Positions 31,640 through 40,347 of a DNA stretch of 64,000 nucleotides are shown here, piece by piece (position 1 is the first letter of the stretch; every line of letters starts with the position of its first letter). The notes below the pieces were generated by a model. That model saw only the letters and a program-made list of their open reading frames with translations. It was not told the DNA's origin and did no database searches. Source of the stretch: Roseimicrobium sp. ORNL1 (lineage in GTDB: Bacteria; Verrucomicrobiota; Verrucomicrobiia; Verrucomicrobiales; Verrucomicrobiaceae); contig NZ_CP049143.1 in NCBI RefSeq assembly GCF_011044495.1, forward strand, positions 2,666,001 to 2,730,000, written 5' to 3'. A program made the translations under genes and the position numbers.

Positions 31640-33181
31640 ATGAAGCCGAATCGTCGACGTTTCCTCAAGGCCACCTCCACCGGCGCCGTCGCGTCCGCCT
31701 TGTTGCGTGATGCTTCCCAACCGGTTGCTGCCGCAGAAGGCAAATCATCATCCGTCGCCACCTCTTCCAAGAAATCCAACCTCATCGCCCAGGAAAACGC
31801 GCGTGAAGGCTCGCTCGACTGGCAGCTCACTCGCGTGCGGCTGGATAGCACCGCAGGCTTCCGCTCCTCGTTCATCGAGGGCTATTGCTCAAAACAATCC
31901 GTCAAGGCCGGCGAATCCATCGACATCTTCGTCAGCACCAAACCCGCAGCGAAGTTCGAAATCGAAATCTTCCGCACCGGCTACTACGGCGGACGCGGCG
32001 CGCGGCTCATGACGAAGCTCGGCCCCTTCGAGGGGAAGACGCAAGAGACGCCTGCCATGGGAGAAAAACAATTGCACGAGTGCCGCTGGGAAGCCTGCAC
32101 CTCGGTGAAGATTCCCGAGGACTGGGTGAGCGGCGTGTATCTCGGTCGCCTCACCACACGTCCGGAGAGCGGCCCGTACTGGCAGAGCTACGTCGTCTTC
32201 ATCGTAAAGGACGACCGCCCCGCGGATATCCTCGTGCAGTGCAGTGATAACACCTGGCAGGCCTACAACCGCTGGCCGGATAAGTATTCCATCTACACGC
32301 ATCCAAAAGGGAACCAGGGACCGTGGGCCGATGTCAGTTATGACCGCCCGTATGCGAAGTACGCGCAGATCTATGAGAACCCGCAATCCATCGGCTCCGG
32401 CGAGTGGCTCTGCTTTGAGTTCCCCATGGCCTACTGGCTGGAGCAGGAGGGTTATGATGTCACCTACTGCTCCAATGTGGACCTGCGCACGCCCGACCGC
32501 GCGCTGAAGTGCAAGGCCTTCCTCAGCGTGGGGCATGATGAGTACTGGCACATCGATCAATACAAGAGCGTCGTCGCCCTGCGCGATGCGGGTGTGAACG
32601 TGATGTTCTTCTCTGGAAACTCCGTCTGCTGGGTCACGCCATTGCGACCAGGCTTCGATGGACGTGAAAATCGCATCATGTTCCGCGGCGGTCCGTATGG
32701 TGGCGAGCACCAGTGGGCCGTCGAGCGTGCCAAGGATCATGGACCCTTCCCCGAGCGCGGCCCGGATGAAGGCTACCTCATGGGCTCACGAAACATCCGC
32801 CCCGTGAATGGCGGCGGCGACTGGATCTGTGAAAAGCCGGACCACTGGATCTTCAAAGGCACCGGCATGAAAAAAGGAGACGCCATCCCCGGCCTTATCG
32901 GCTGGGAGTATCACGGCGACCCACCGGCTATTGAAGGCCTCGAAGTCGTCGCTGCAGGCACCGCGTGGCAGGGCGGCACCAATCCCTCCAACTGGACCGC
33001 CACCATCTACCCCGGACCGAAGGGCAACTTCGTCTTCAATGCCTCCACCATCTTCTGGTGCCAGGGCCTCAGCCACCCTCCCGGCCACATGCTCCCCTGG
33101 TCCCACTGGAGCAGGCCTCATGGACCCGATGCCAGAGTGCAGCGCATCACGAAGAATCTGATGGATAAGGCGGTAGGGTAG
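31640..33181 (+). CDS. Tat-exported N,N-dimethylformamidase-like protein
   Basis: This is a 513-residue protein with a twin-arginine signal (KPNRRRFLKATSTGAVASAL). The mature part matches the large (beta) subunit C-terminal domain of N,N-dimethylformamidase: TGYYGGRGARLM, the beta-sandwich YLGRLTTRPESGPYWQSYVV, then QAYNRWPDKYSIY, the metal-ligand region SVGHDEYWHIDQ and the closing NFVFNASTIFWCQGLSHPPG. In DmfA the enzyme hydrolyses DMF to dimethylamine and formate. Homologues are widespread with unknown substrates, and no separate small-subunit gene is nearby. It lies between small-membrane-protein paralogues. Confidence 0.78.
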   Translation: MKPNRRRFLKATSTGAVASALLRDASQPVAAAEGKSSSVATSSKKSNLIAQENAREGSLDWQLTRVRLDSTAGFRSSFIEGYCSKQSVKAGESIDIFVSTKPAAKFEIEIFRTGYYGGRGARLMTKLGPFEGKTQETPAMGEKQLHECRWEACTSVKIPEDWVSGVYLGRLTTRPESGPYWQSYVVFIVKDDRPADILVQCSDNTWQAYNRWPDKYSIYTHPKGNQGPWADVSYDRPYAKYAQIYENPQSIGSGEWLCFEFPMAYWLEQEGYDVTYCSNVDLRTPDRALKCKAFLSVGHDEYWHIDQYKSVVALRDAGVNVMFFSGNSVCWVTPLRPGFDGRENRIMFRGGPYGGEHQWAVERAKDHGPFPERGPDEGYLMGSRNIRPVNGGGDWICEKPDHWIFKGTGMKKGDAIPGLIGWEYHGDPPAIEGLEVVAAGTAWQGGTNPSNWTATIYPGPKGNFVFNASTIFWCQGLSHPPGHMLPWSHWSRPHGPDARVQRITKNLMDKAVG

Positions 33182-33226
33182 GGGGACGGTAAGCGGTAAG
33201 CGGTAAGCGGTGCGACGGTGGCTCGT
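33182..33226 (+). repeat. Family J tandem repeat after the stop
   Basis: GGACGGTAAGCGGTAAGCGG..TAAGCGGTGCGACGGTGG begins right after the stop: the 7-bp unit GGTAAGC in three copies. A near-identical block is at 44168-44212. Confidence 0.8.
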
Positions 33227-33329
33227 GGGTTTCCAGATGCATTGGTTGAAACGCAAAGCAGCAAAGCAACGAAGCAGCAAAGGGGAGCATGGTTAGAACT
33301 GCGCGCACGATGATCGCGCCGTTTACCAG

Positions 33330-33600
33330 GCATTCATCTTTTGTGTTTTTTGCGTCTTTTTGCGGCCATTCCTTCTCCTTTACCATCCTCCATCACATCG
33401 CATCATGCCCAAGGAGGGGGAACGCCTCGTCCCCCAACCCCTGATATTCTATCCACCCCGCCTCTCGCATGCAGCGCCGCATACTACCGGCAGCTCCACC
33501 CTTTTGTGTTCTTTGCGTTCTTTTGCGGCCATTCCTTCCCCTTCACCATCCCCCCTTGAGCCTTCTCTTGCTCCGCCCCCTGCCGCTGGGTATCCTCAGC
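33330..33600. repeat. Direct repeat and family E fragments
   Basis: TTTGTGTTTTTTGCGTCTTTTTGCGGCCATTCCTT-type sequence at 33340-33375 recurs at about 33500-33545 (TTGTGTTCTTTGCGTTC..TTTGCGGCCATTCCTT), a direct repeat 160 bp apart. CCCAAGGAGGGGGAACGCCT at 33409 is a family E half. No gene is seen upstream of 33618. Confidence 0.6.
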
Positions 33601-33617
33601 TGCTAAAGCCGATATTC

Positions 33618-34079
33618 ATGGAGGGAACCAAAGAAAGACCGGGCTGTGCGCTTGTGGCCGTCATCTTCGTGCTGACACTTGTGGGATTATACGTCGTGGG
33701 AACATTTCAGGAGATCGAAGCCGACTCCAAGCAAAACTATCTTGAGCGTGTCCCCATGCTCCAGTGGGCGGCATTCATCAACGAAACGAGACTGCGCAGA
33801 CCAGACCTGGCACTGGAAGAGATCCTCAAGATGCCAGTGCCCTTTGCCATTCCGCCCCGCGTCACCAGCCGGGTGCTGACCCCGGAGGAGCGAGTCGAAG
33901 ACAGCGACTGCCATTTTGTCGTCGAATGCCCTGTGCCAAGACCCTTCACGGTACTCAGCAACGGGAGCACGTTCTATGGGGTCATGGAAAAGAAGAAACC
34001 GAAGGGTCCGTGGAAGGACATCACCGTAGATGCGATCGACCTTACGGAACCGTCTTCTTCCAAAACAAACAAGAGGTAG
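33618..34079 (+). CDS. Small membrane-anchored hypothetical protein (paralogue 2)
   Basis: This is a 153-residue protein with a membrane segment (CALVAVIFVLTLVGLYVVGT) and then the family pattern: MLQWAAFINETRLRRPDLAL, EEILKMPVPFAIPP, a Glu-rich turn TPEERVEDSD and strand FVVECPVPRPFTVLSNGS. A basic C-terminal tail (KKKPKGPWK) is unique to this copy. It is followed after 20 bp by paralogue 3, so the two are probably cotranscribed. I start at the ATG at 33618, because upstream frame sequence is repeat-derived. Function unknown. Confidence 0.68.
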   Translation: MEGTKERPGCALVAVIFVLTLVGLYVVGTFQEIEADSKQNYLERVPMLQWAAFINETRLRRPDLALEEILKMPVPFAIPPRVTSRVLTPEERVEDSDCHFVVECPVPRPFTVLSNGSTFYGVMEKKKPKGPWKDITVDAIDLTEPSSSKTNKR

Positions 34080-34099
34080 ACCATCCGCACGGCATCATC

Positions 34100-34504
34100 A
34101 TGACGACACTTGGCAGGAAACCCGGACTTGGGCTTCGAGTGATGTTGTGCATCATCATAGTCCAGGTGTGCTTGTTTGCGTACTCCATCGTGAGCTGGCG
34201 GAAAGAGGAGGGTTCCTATCGCGCGAGCTACCGGCAGCATCTGGCGATGATCGAGTGGGCCGTGTTCATCAACGAGCAGAGACGCGAGCAGCCAGGCTGC
34301 ACGTTGGAAGAGATCATTGAGATGCAGGGACCTTTTCGCATCCCCAGCTGGGCGAGATGCCGCATCCTCACCCCGGAAGAGCAGACTGGCTCCCGGAAGG
34401 GCTGCGCGTACGTCATCGAGTGTGCTGGGCCAAATCCCTTTGCCGTATTGAGCGACGGAACGGTCGAGGTCGGCCCCCTGCTTCTGAACGCGAGTGCGGA
34501 GTGA
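34100..34504 (+). CDS. Small membrane-anchored hypothetical protein (paralogue 3)
   Basis: This 134-residue protein is built like the genes at 31005 and 33618: membrane segment VMLCIIIVQVCLFAYSIVSW, then MIEWAVFINEQRREQPGCTL, EEIIEMQGPFRIPS, a TPEEQTGSRKG turn and YVIECAGPNPFAVLSDG. It starts 20 bp after paralogue 2. The conserved core motif of all three is 'F-I-[NS]-(x)n-LEEI-[FLI]-[EK]-M'. No enzymatic motif is visible. Confidence 0.68.
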   Translation: MTTLGRKPGLGLRVMLCIIIVQVCLFAYSIVSWRKEEGSYRASYRQHLAMIEWAVFINEQRREQPGCTLEEIIEMQGPFRIPSWARCRILTPEEQTGSRKGCAYVIECAGPNPFAVLSDGTVEVGPLLLNASAE

Positions 34505-34579
34505 GTGGCGGCGCAAGTCTTCTGGCTTTTGAGTGCGGTGAGGCCTCCATCGCCTTGCGACGGTAGATGAGGATGCCAC

Positions 34580-34760
34580 CCCAAGGAGCGGCGTGCTTTA
34601 GCCGCCGTTGAAACGTGGCCCCGTCTACAACGCCGAGTGACCGCGAACGCCTCTTTCAGCAGCCACAGGATTCTTGTCACATGATGGTGCGAAGTGCGGC
34701 GCAGGCCATGCCTTTCACCCTCCCACGGCGGCTAAAGCACGCCGCTCCTTGGGAGAGCGG
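34580..34760. repeat. Long inverted repeat
   Basis: CCAAGGAGCGGCGTGCTTTA..GCCGCCGTTG near 34581 is complementary to CGGCGGCTAAAGCACGCCGC..TCCTTGG near 34727. 34761-35044 shows nothing further that looks like a gene. Confidence 0.65.
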
Positions 34761-35044
34761 CCCTTCGCCATGCGCCATGCGCTCTGCGAACCAAACTTGG
34801 CCCAGTCACGAGACGCATCGAGGGCACAAACCTTCTCCAGACGCACATCCGCGAAGCGGGACGGCCATTCCTTCCCCGGCACCATCCCCCGCACCCCGCG
34901 CCGCGTTCTTTCATCCCCCCCGCAAGTCACACTCCAAAACCAGCGTACATCCTACATGTCTGACAGGTTGCGGCTTTCCCTGATCGCGCTATGGTCTCCC
35001 TCCGCAGCCTCTCCTCCCAAGATTGCAGATCCCCCCACAATTCC

Positions 35045-37303
35045 ATGCCACAAACTGAGCCTACTCCCGGGCAAGGACCTCTCACCAAGAAGACTCAGGA
35101 ACTGAGCCGCCGCACGGTCTTCCGCTTCACGGTCTGCACCGTACTGGCCACCCTGGTGGGCTGGTATATCAATGCGCTGCTCACTTTCGCGGGGAATACC
35201 TACGGGTTCAACAATCGCTTCACGGAGGTCGCCGTCGGCCACCACTGGTTCTACCTCGTCTGGAGCAATGTGGAGGTGATGAAGGCCTACATCATCGTGG
35301 CCATCATCTTCACCGCCATCATCTATCCCATCATCCTCCTGTGGCGGAAGTGGCAGGTCTTTGGCCGCTGGGGGGTCATCTGGCGTGCGCTGGCCCTGTG
35401 CGGCGCGCTGTACGGCTTCTTTGTCTTCCGTCTCATGCTGAACAAGCCCTACTTCGGGAACTACAGCTACTTTGACCAGGGATGGAAAAAATTCGGCGAC
35501 TGGTTTGGCGCGGCCATCCAGCAGGGCTTCGGCTTCTTCGTCCTGTACATCTTCCCCGCCATTGCGGTGCTGGTGTGCGGTCTCTTTTACCTCAATGAAC
35601 TGCGCCGCTTCCTGAAGTCCCGCCCCGGGATGGTCCCCTGGCCGCTCGTGGGCCCGGTGGTCATTCTCATCGGCATGGTCGTCACAGGGTATGGCTTCAT
35701 CAAGGATGACTCCAGGCACACTCCCGCGGTGGAGCAGGCCCCCAAGCCCAAGACCAAGCCGAAGAACATCCTCATCCTCGCCTCGGACTCCTTCCGTTCC
35801 GACCGCCTGTCGTGCAACGGCTACGGCCGCGTCACCTCACCGCACATCGACCGCATCGCCGCGGAGGGCATCACCTTCCGCAAGTGTTTCACACCCATCG
35901 CGTCCACCCTGGAGAGTCTCACGACCATGTTCTCCAGCCAGTACCCGCACACGCATGGCATCCAGCACATGTTCCCGAACAAGGAACAAGTGGCCAAGGC
36001 CAATGCCACCTCGCCCGGGCTCGGCACCATCCTGCGGAGCAAGGGCTATGACACTGCCGTCATCGGCGACTGGTGTGCCTGCGGGTTCAAGGAACTGCCC
36101 ATGGGTTTCGAGGACGTCACCGTGTCTGACTTCGACAACTTCAAGGTCTACATGAGCGAGGTGGTCTACCTGCACCACCAGATCCTGCCCCTCTTCTTTG
36201 ACAACCGTGCCGGCCACTGGCTCTTCCCCAAGCTCAAGTCCTTCGCGAACTTCATGACCCCCGATGTCGTGACCAACCAGGTCGTCGACCGCCTCCAGGA
36301 GCGGAAGGAAGATGAGAAGCCCTTCATCCTTTTCGCCTTCTACTCCTGCACCCACCTTCCCTACCGCACCCCGCGCCAGTATGCGGACATCTGGGCCGAC
36401 CCCGCCTACAAGGGCGACCACAACTTCGAGCTGAAGCTCAATGTGGATGAATTCATCGGCAACGTGGACATCGGCAACAAGTGGGAGAAGCTGCCGAAGA
36501 AGGACGTGGAGCAAATCGATGCGCTCTATGACGGCTGCATCCGCATGTTCGACGATTGCGTGGGCCGCATCATGGCCGAGCTGGAAGCCTCCGGCCTGAA
36601 GGATGACACCATCGTGCTCATCACCGCCGACCACGGGGACGACCTCTTCGAGCCGAATGTCACCTTCGGCCACGGTCTCACCTTCAACGGCGGCGACCAG
36701 AGCAACAACATCCCCTTCGTCCTCCGCGTCCCCGGCGTGGAGAATCGCGGCCGTACCTCGGACAAGATCACCCGCAGCATCGACTTCGCGCCCACGCTGC
36801 TGGAGCTCACCGGCCACGCCCCCGAGCCCCGCTTCGAAGGGAAGAGCCTCGTGCCCTATATCAAGGGGAATGCCGACCTCTCCCTCGCCTGGTACGGAGA
36901 GACCAGCTACCTCTTCTTCCGCCGCAAGATTCCCGGCGAGGAGCCTCTCTACATCCCCGCGATGGATGAGACCACCACCATTGACCCCGAGTTCGACTTC
37001 CACTTTGTGCTGAAGGACAAGTACCAGGAGGACGTCATCCGTACGAAGGAGCGCGTGCTGCGCACCCAGCGCTTCAAGCTTGTCTATACCCCCGGTGTGA
37101 AAGGCCCCATCTTCCGCCTCTTTGACCTCGAAGAGGACAAGCACTGCGAACGTGACGTGAAGACGAAGTTCCCCGAAGTCTTCGACGCCATGAAGACCGC
37201 CCTCGTGAAATGGCGCGACCAGCACAAGGAAAGCACCATCACGGAAATCTTCGCCGGTGAGGATGAGTTTACGTTCAAGCCTGCGGCGACGGGGAAGAAG
37301 TAG
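35045..37303 (+). CDS. Membrane sulfatase-superfamily hydrolase/transferase
   Basis: This is a protein of about 752 residues. The first 230 residues hold about five membrane segments; the rest is an alkaline-phosphatase/sulfatase domain facing the periplasm. Metal ligands are visible in NILILASDSFRSDR (first Asp), ITADHGDDLFE (Asp-His) and FGHGLTFN. The usual C/S-x-P-x-R formylglycine motif is missing: the nucleophile position reads TPIASTLESLTTMFSSQYP, giving a Thr or Ser as in phosphoethanolamine/phosphoglycerol transferases. It may therefore modify lipid or glycan rather than remove sulfate. I start at the ATG at 35045; a longer frame reaches 34991. Confidence 0.82.
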   Translation: MPQTEPTPGQGPLTKKTQELSRRTVFRFTVCTVLATLVGWYINALLTFAGNTYGFNNRFTEVAVGHHWFYLVWSNVEVMKAYIIVAIIFTAIIYPIILLWRKWQVFGRWGVIWRALALCGALYGFFVFRLMLNKPYFGNYSYFDQGWKKFGDWFGAAIQQGFGFFVLYIFPAIAVLVCGLFYLNELRRFLKSRPGMVPWPLVGPVVILIGMVVTGYGFIKDDSRHTPAVEQAPKPKTKPKNILILASDSFRSDRLSCNGYGRVTSPHIDRIAAEGITFRKCFTPIASTLESLTTMFSSQYPHTHGIQHMFPNKEQVAKANATSPGLGTILRSKGYDTAVIGDWCACGFKELPMGFEDVTVSDFDNFKVYMSEVVYLHHQILPLFFDNRAGHWLFPKLKSFANFMTPDVVTNQVVDRLQERKEDEKPFILFAFYSCTHLPYRTPRQYADIWADPAYKGDHNFELKLNVDEFIGNVDIGNKWEKLPKKDVEQIDALYDGCIRMFDDCVGRIMAELEASGLKDDTIVLITADHGDDLFEPNVTFGHGLTFNGGDQSNNIPFVLRVPGVENRGRTSDKITRSIDFAPTLLELTGHAPEPRFEGKSLVPYIKGNADLSLAWYGETSYLFFRRKIPGEEPLYIPAMDETTTIDPEFDFHFVLKDKYQEDVIRTKERVLRTQRFKLVYTPGVKGPIFRLFDLEEDKHCERDVKTKFPEVFDAMKTALVKWRDQHKESTITEIFAGEDEFTFKPAATGKK

Positions 37304-37459
37304 GTCGAAGAGTTGATAGTCTTTGGTTGATGGTTGATAGCCTGAGGGGAGGGGATGCAATGATGCTTCCCTCAATTCCCTTTCCACTGCTGCGGTAGGT
37401 CGAGGCCTCTGGATGGAGTGTGTGTGGCTTCAGCAGGGGAATGGAGCACTAAAAACCGA

Positions 37460-37545
37460 CTCGACGTACCAGTTCGCTTTGCGTCGTGGAGTGCGGTGGC
37501 AAAGGCCTCCCTTGAGGCCGCGACACCGCTTTGAGCGAAGGAAAA
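37460..37545. repeat. Family K half-element
   Basis: TTCGCTTTGCGTCGTGGAGT..GCGGTGGCAAAGGCCTCCCT carries TTGAGGCCGCGACACCGCTT at its end. The complementary sequence occurs at 38100-38170 in the opposite orientation. The 37304-37459 stretch has only TTGATGGTTGATAG-type repeats. Confidence 0.65.
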
Positions 37546-37674
37546 ATGTTCTCACCGAGATGCCGCTCTGACAGGAACGAGGAACGGAAAACAAGAATCG
37601 CCTCAAGAGAACCGTCTCTATCGCAATCGCCCGGTATTGGAAAGCGAGGCGGTGAAGTCAGCGATAGCGCTCCG

Positions 37675-38180
37675 TTCAAAGCGGTGCTTCGCACACGCAC
37701 TCCAAGGCGCTTCGCGCAAGGTGGTTCATCACAGAGCCGCTTCATCTTTCATTGCTCGTTCTTCTCACGAGACGTCCATGCATTCACCCACTCAAGGTGA
37801 ATGACGCCCTTCCTGATATACCATCCTCCACCAACATCGTCGAAGCGATTTTCCCCAAGTCACCAGCGACGGTCCCCGGGACACAATCATCTCGTGAAAC
37901 AGGACACGTCTCCTCCACGCACCACCTTGCGCGCAGCGCCTTGGAGTGCGTGTGCGAAGCACCGCTTTGACCGGAGGGAAACGGCGTGCAATGAGACGCT
38001 GCTTTGATAGGAACGGGAAACCGGAAACGAGAGGCGCCTCTGCTGCACATGCTCGGTGTCGGAGAGCGATGCGGATGAACTCAACGATCGCGCTCCGTTC
38101 AAAGCGGTGTCGCGGCCTCAAGGGAGGCCTTTGCCACCGCACTCCAAGACGCAAAGCGCTCCTTCTTCATGCCAGGTGAA
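37675..38180. repeat. Nested families B and K
   Basis: Arms CAAAGCGGTGCTTCGCACAC (37677) and GCGCCTTGGAGTGCGTGTGC (37936) belong to family B and are arranged outward (right arm, then left arm), with CTCACGAGACG at 37756 and CTCGTGAAACAGG at 37888. A reversed family K end (CGGCCTCAAGGGAGGCCTTT) is at 38112-38170. No gene is seen. Confidence 0.65.
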
Positions 38181-38314
38181 AATGAGCCAGGCAGGATTAC
38201 CAAAGAGCCTCTTCATCTTTTACTGCTCGTTCTTCTCACGGGACATTCACACCTGAGATCATAGAACACTCAAAGCCCCTCACACCACCCCTGATACACC
38301 ATACTCCACCACAT

Positions 38315-38550
38315 CGCCCCATGCCCAAGGAGGGGGAACGCCTCGTTCCCCGGCGCGGCCCCTGAGGTGACAGGAGTAAGCGTGATGCGGAGCGTGTGCG
38401 CGTTCCCAGCCGGGTATCTTTGCGTGGGGCGGAGATGACCGTGGATGGGGAGGGGGACGTGCGTCACCTGCAAAAGGCGGAGCGGGACTCACGTCAGGGG
38501 TTGGGGAACGAGGCGTTCCCCCTCCTTGGGCCTGCGGCAATCCCTCTGGG
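38315..38550. repeat. Family E inverted repeat
   Basis: GCCCAAGGAGGGGGAACGCC (38321) faces AGGCGTTCCCCCTCCTTGGG (38511), enclosing about 150 bp. The gap 37976-38614 otherwise shows no gene. Confidence 0.7.
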
Positions 38551-38614
38551 AAATTTCACACCGTTGCCAGCACGGGCCAAGCATGCAGCCTGGCACGCAC
38601 TCTACCTCCCCCCC

Positions 38615-38935
38615 TCAAATCGCCGCAATCAACCACTCCCGCGCCACCTCACGTTCACGGTCACGGTCACGCCCACGCGCGCATCCACCATCGCGCTGCT
38701 CGCGCTCGCGCTCCTGTTGCAGCCGCTTCTGCCACTCCGTGTGCGCATAGCTCTTCAGCGAAACCCCGAAGCACAGGTGGAAGGCCCGCTCCAGATGCAT
38801 CGGGGACATGCCGGCCACCGCGCATAGCGCCTCCATATCCGGCGGAAATACCGCGTCCTCGGATATCGCCCAGGCCACCTGCTCCACAGCTTCCTCCTGC
38901 CAGGGCGAGAGTTCTTCCGGCTCGCACCAAGCCAT
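38615..38935 (-). CDS. Small protein with a single AraC/Ada-type helix-turn-helix
   Basis: This is a protein of about 106 residues. DMEALCAVAGMSPMHLERAF, then HLCFGVSLKSYAHTEWQKRL, matches the HTH_18/Ada pattern ('LexLAxxAGmSPxHlxRxFkxxxGvSpkxYA'). The first HTH helices and the sensor domain of a full AraC protein are absent. It could be a fragment of an Ada-like or AraC regulator or a genuine mini-regulator. The basic tail (REREQRDGG..RDRDRERE) is low-complexity. I start at ATG 38935; the frame extends to 39016 in Gly/Ala/Ser-rich sequence. Confidence 0.5.
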   Translation of the reverse strand: MAWCEPEELSPWQEEAVEQVAWAISEDAVFPPDMEALCAVAGMSPMHLERAFHLCFGVSLKSYAHTEWQKRLQQEREREQRDGGCARGRDRDREREVAREWLIAAI

Positions 38936-39354
38936 TCCTGCTGAAGTTATCGCTGACGCCCACGTTGATCCCGCCGCCGCCGCTACCGATGTTGATGAAA
39001 ATGCTGACAACCCCATGTTAATTCACTCCCCATTTAAAAGTTCGTAACCTCATGCATCTTGCAAATCTAAAGCAGATTGCACGAAGTTTTTGCAACCAAC
39101 CACCAGACGCGAGCTGAAGTACTCACGCCATCCCTGTTGTTGTTGCTCCGTACAACGATACCCACACATGCCTTCCGCCATTTCACCCTGCTTCGACGAG
39201 GGTTGCGCCCCGTGCATTCACGGAGTCCAGATTTTCAGTCATGGCGCAACGACATTCGCTGAATATTTAGCGAAAACTACGAAATGTGACTAGCTAATTC
39301 TGCACGATCCTCCACTTTTTTGTGCAGCCAGTGACCGGGCCGCTTTCCGGAGCC

Positions 39355-39775
39355 CTGGTGTGGTGTCACGCAAGTTTGTTCAATGATAAGATGACCCAGG
39401 CTGCGGCTACAGGTTTTGGCAACTCCTACGCCGAAGGCGTTGCACATGCATAGCCCGGGGTCAGCCCGCGAAGCGGGCGCCACCCCGGGACGGCATCATA
39501 ATTCATGAACGCCGAAGGTGTTCCACAAACACGGTCCATCCCTGCGCCATGTTGTCCCGCCTAAACGGCTGTTTGTAGAACACCTTCGGCGTTCGATTCG
39601 TTTCCGACCGCTACCCAAGGTGGCGCTTGCTTCGCAAGCTGACCCTTGGGCTGGACAATGTGCAACGCCTTCGGCGTAAGAACTCATTCGGTTTTTAAGC
39701 ATACATGGACCGGTTCCTTGCCATCCGAGAGACATCAGAGTTATTCAAGGAACCTACGTGACACCACACAAGCGA
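39355..39775. repeat. Family C element (second full copy)
   Basis: Left end GGTGTGGTGTCACGCAAGTT and right end ACCTACGTGACACCACACAA are inverted. Interior arms CCTACGCCGAAGGCGTTGCA (39425) and GTGCAACGCCTTCGGCGTAA (39660), plus CGAAGGTGTTCCACAAACAC, reproduce the layout of 1321-1715. The 38936-39354 stretch before it holds no gene I can support. Confidence 0.75.
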
Positions 39776-39803
39776 ATTGCTCATGGAAAACTGCTCGCTC
39801 CAA

Positions 39804-40268
39804 CTATCCAACATCGTTCCCTGCTTCCCTACGTTGTTCTTCTCCTGCAGCCTTATCTCTCTCAGCCAATTCACGCTTTAATTCGCTCTTAAGCTTTGCA
39901 ACGTCGGTGAATCTGAATGGCTTTAAGTTAATCACAACGCTTTCCTTATTTAGAAGTCCCAAAACCAGGCTACGCGAGCTTTGATGTACAGCGTCCACCT
40001 CGTCCAGCATCACCTCAATAGTTTTGAAGAAGCCATTGTGATATACCAAGACGCCACACCTCAGATCAATTCGAAGATTGTTCAGCCAAAGCCAAATTCC
40101 ACTCGCTATTGCAATCGGAATTAAGGAAGCAATCCAAGCGTCAGTTTGTGGACGTTCAAAGGCAACGAAGCCTCCGAAAAGTGCTAATCCAACCCATGGG
40201 CCGCACAACATCACATAGCTTTTGCGGTCAACACGTAGCTCAGTAACGTTGTGCGAGGCGCTTTTCAT
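39804..40268 (-). CDS. Small membrane protein with PH-like region
   Basis: This is a 154-residue protein with two closely spaced membrane segments (MLCGPWVGLALFGGFVAF and SLIPIAIASGIWLWLNNL). The remaining half has the strand-rich pattern of a bPH/YdbS-like domain (DLRCGVLVYHNGFFKTIEVM) followed by a basic helix. GC content is visibly lower than in neighbouring genes (A/T-rich third positions), suggesting recent acquisition. It ends next to the family C element. Function unknown. Confidence 0.65.
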   Translation of the reverse strand: MKSASHNVTELRVDRKSYVMLCGPWVGLALFGGFVAFERPQTDAWIASLIPIAIASGIWLWLNNLRIDLRCGVLVYHNGFFKTIEVMLDEVDAVHQSSRSLVLGLLNKESVVINLKPFRFTDVAKLKSELKRELAERDKAAGEEQRREAGNDVG

Positions 40269-40347
40269 AGTGTAGGAGGGTGGATAGGTTTTGAACTCGA
40301 AGATCCTCTCGGACGCTAGGGACCATCAAATCTCAAATCCGCATCCC

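Noticed and set aside
35837-37387. 516-residue minus-strand frame opposite the sulfatase
   Set aside because: It is antisense to clear metal-binding motifs and rich in Val/Glu/Gly/Asp runs typical of shadow frames.
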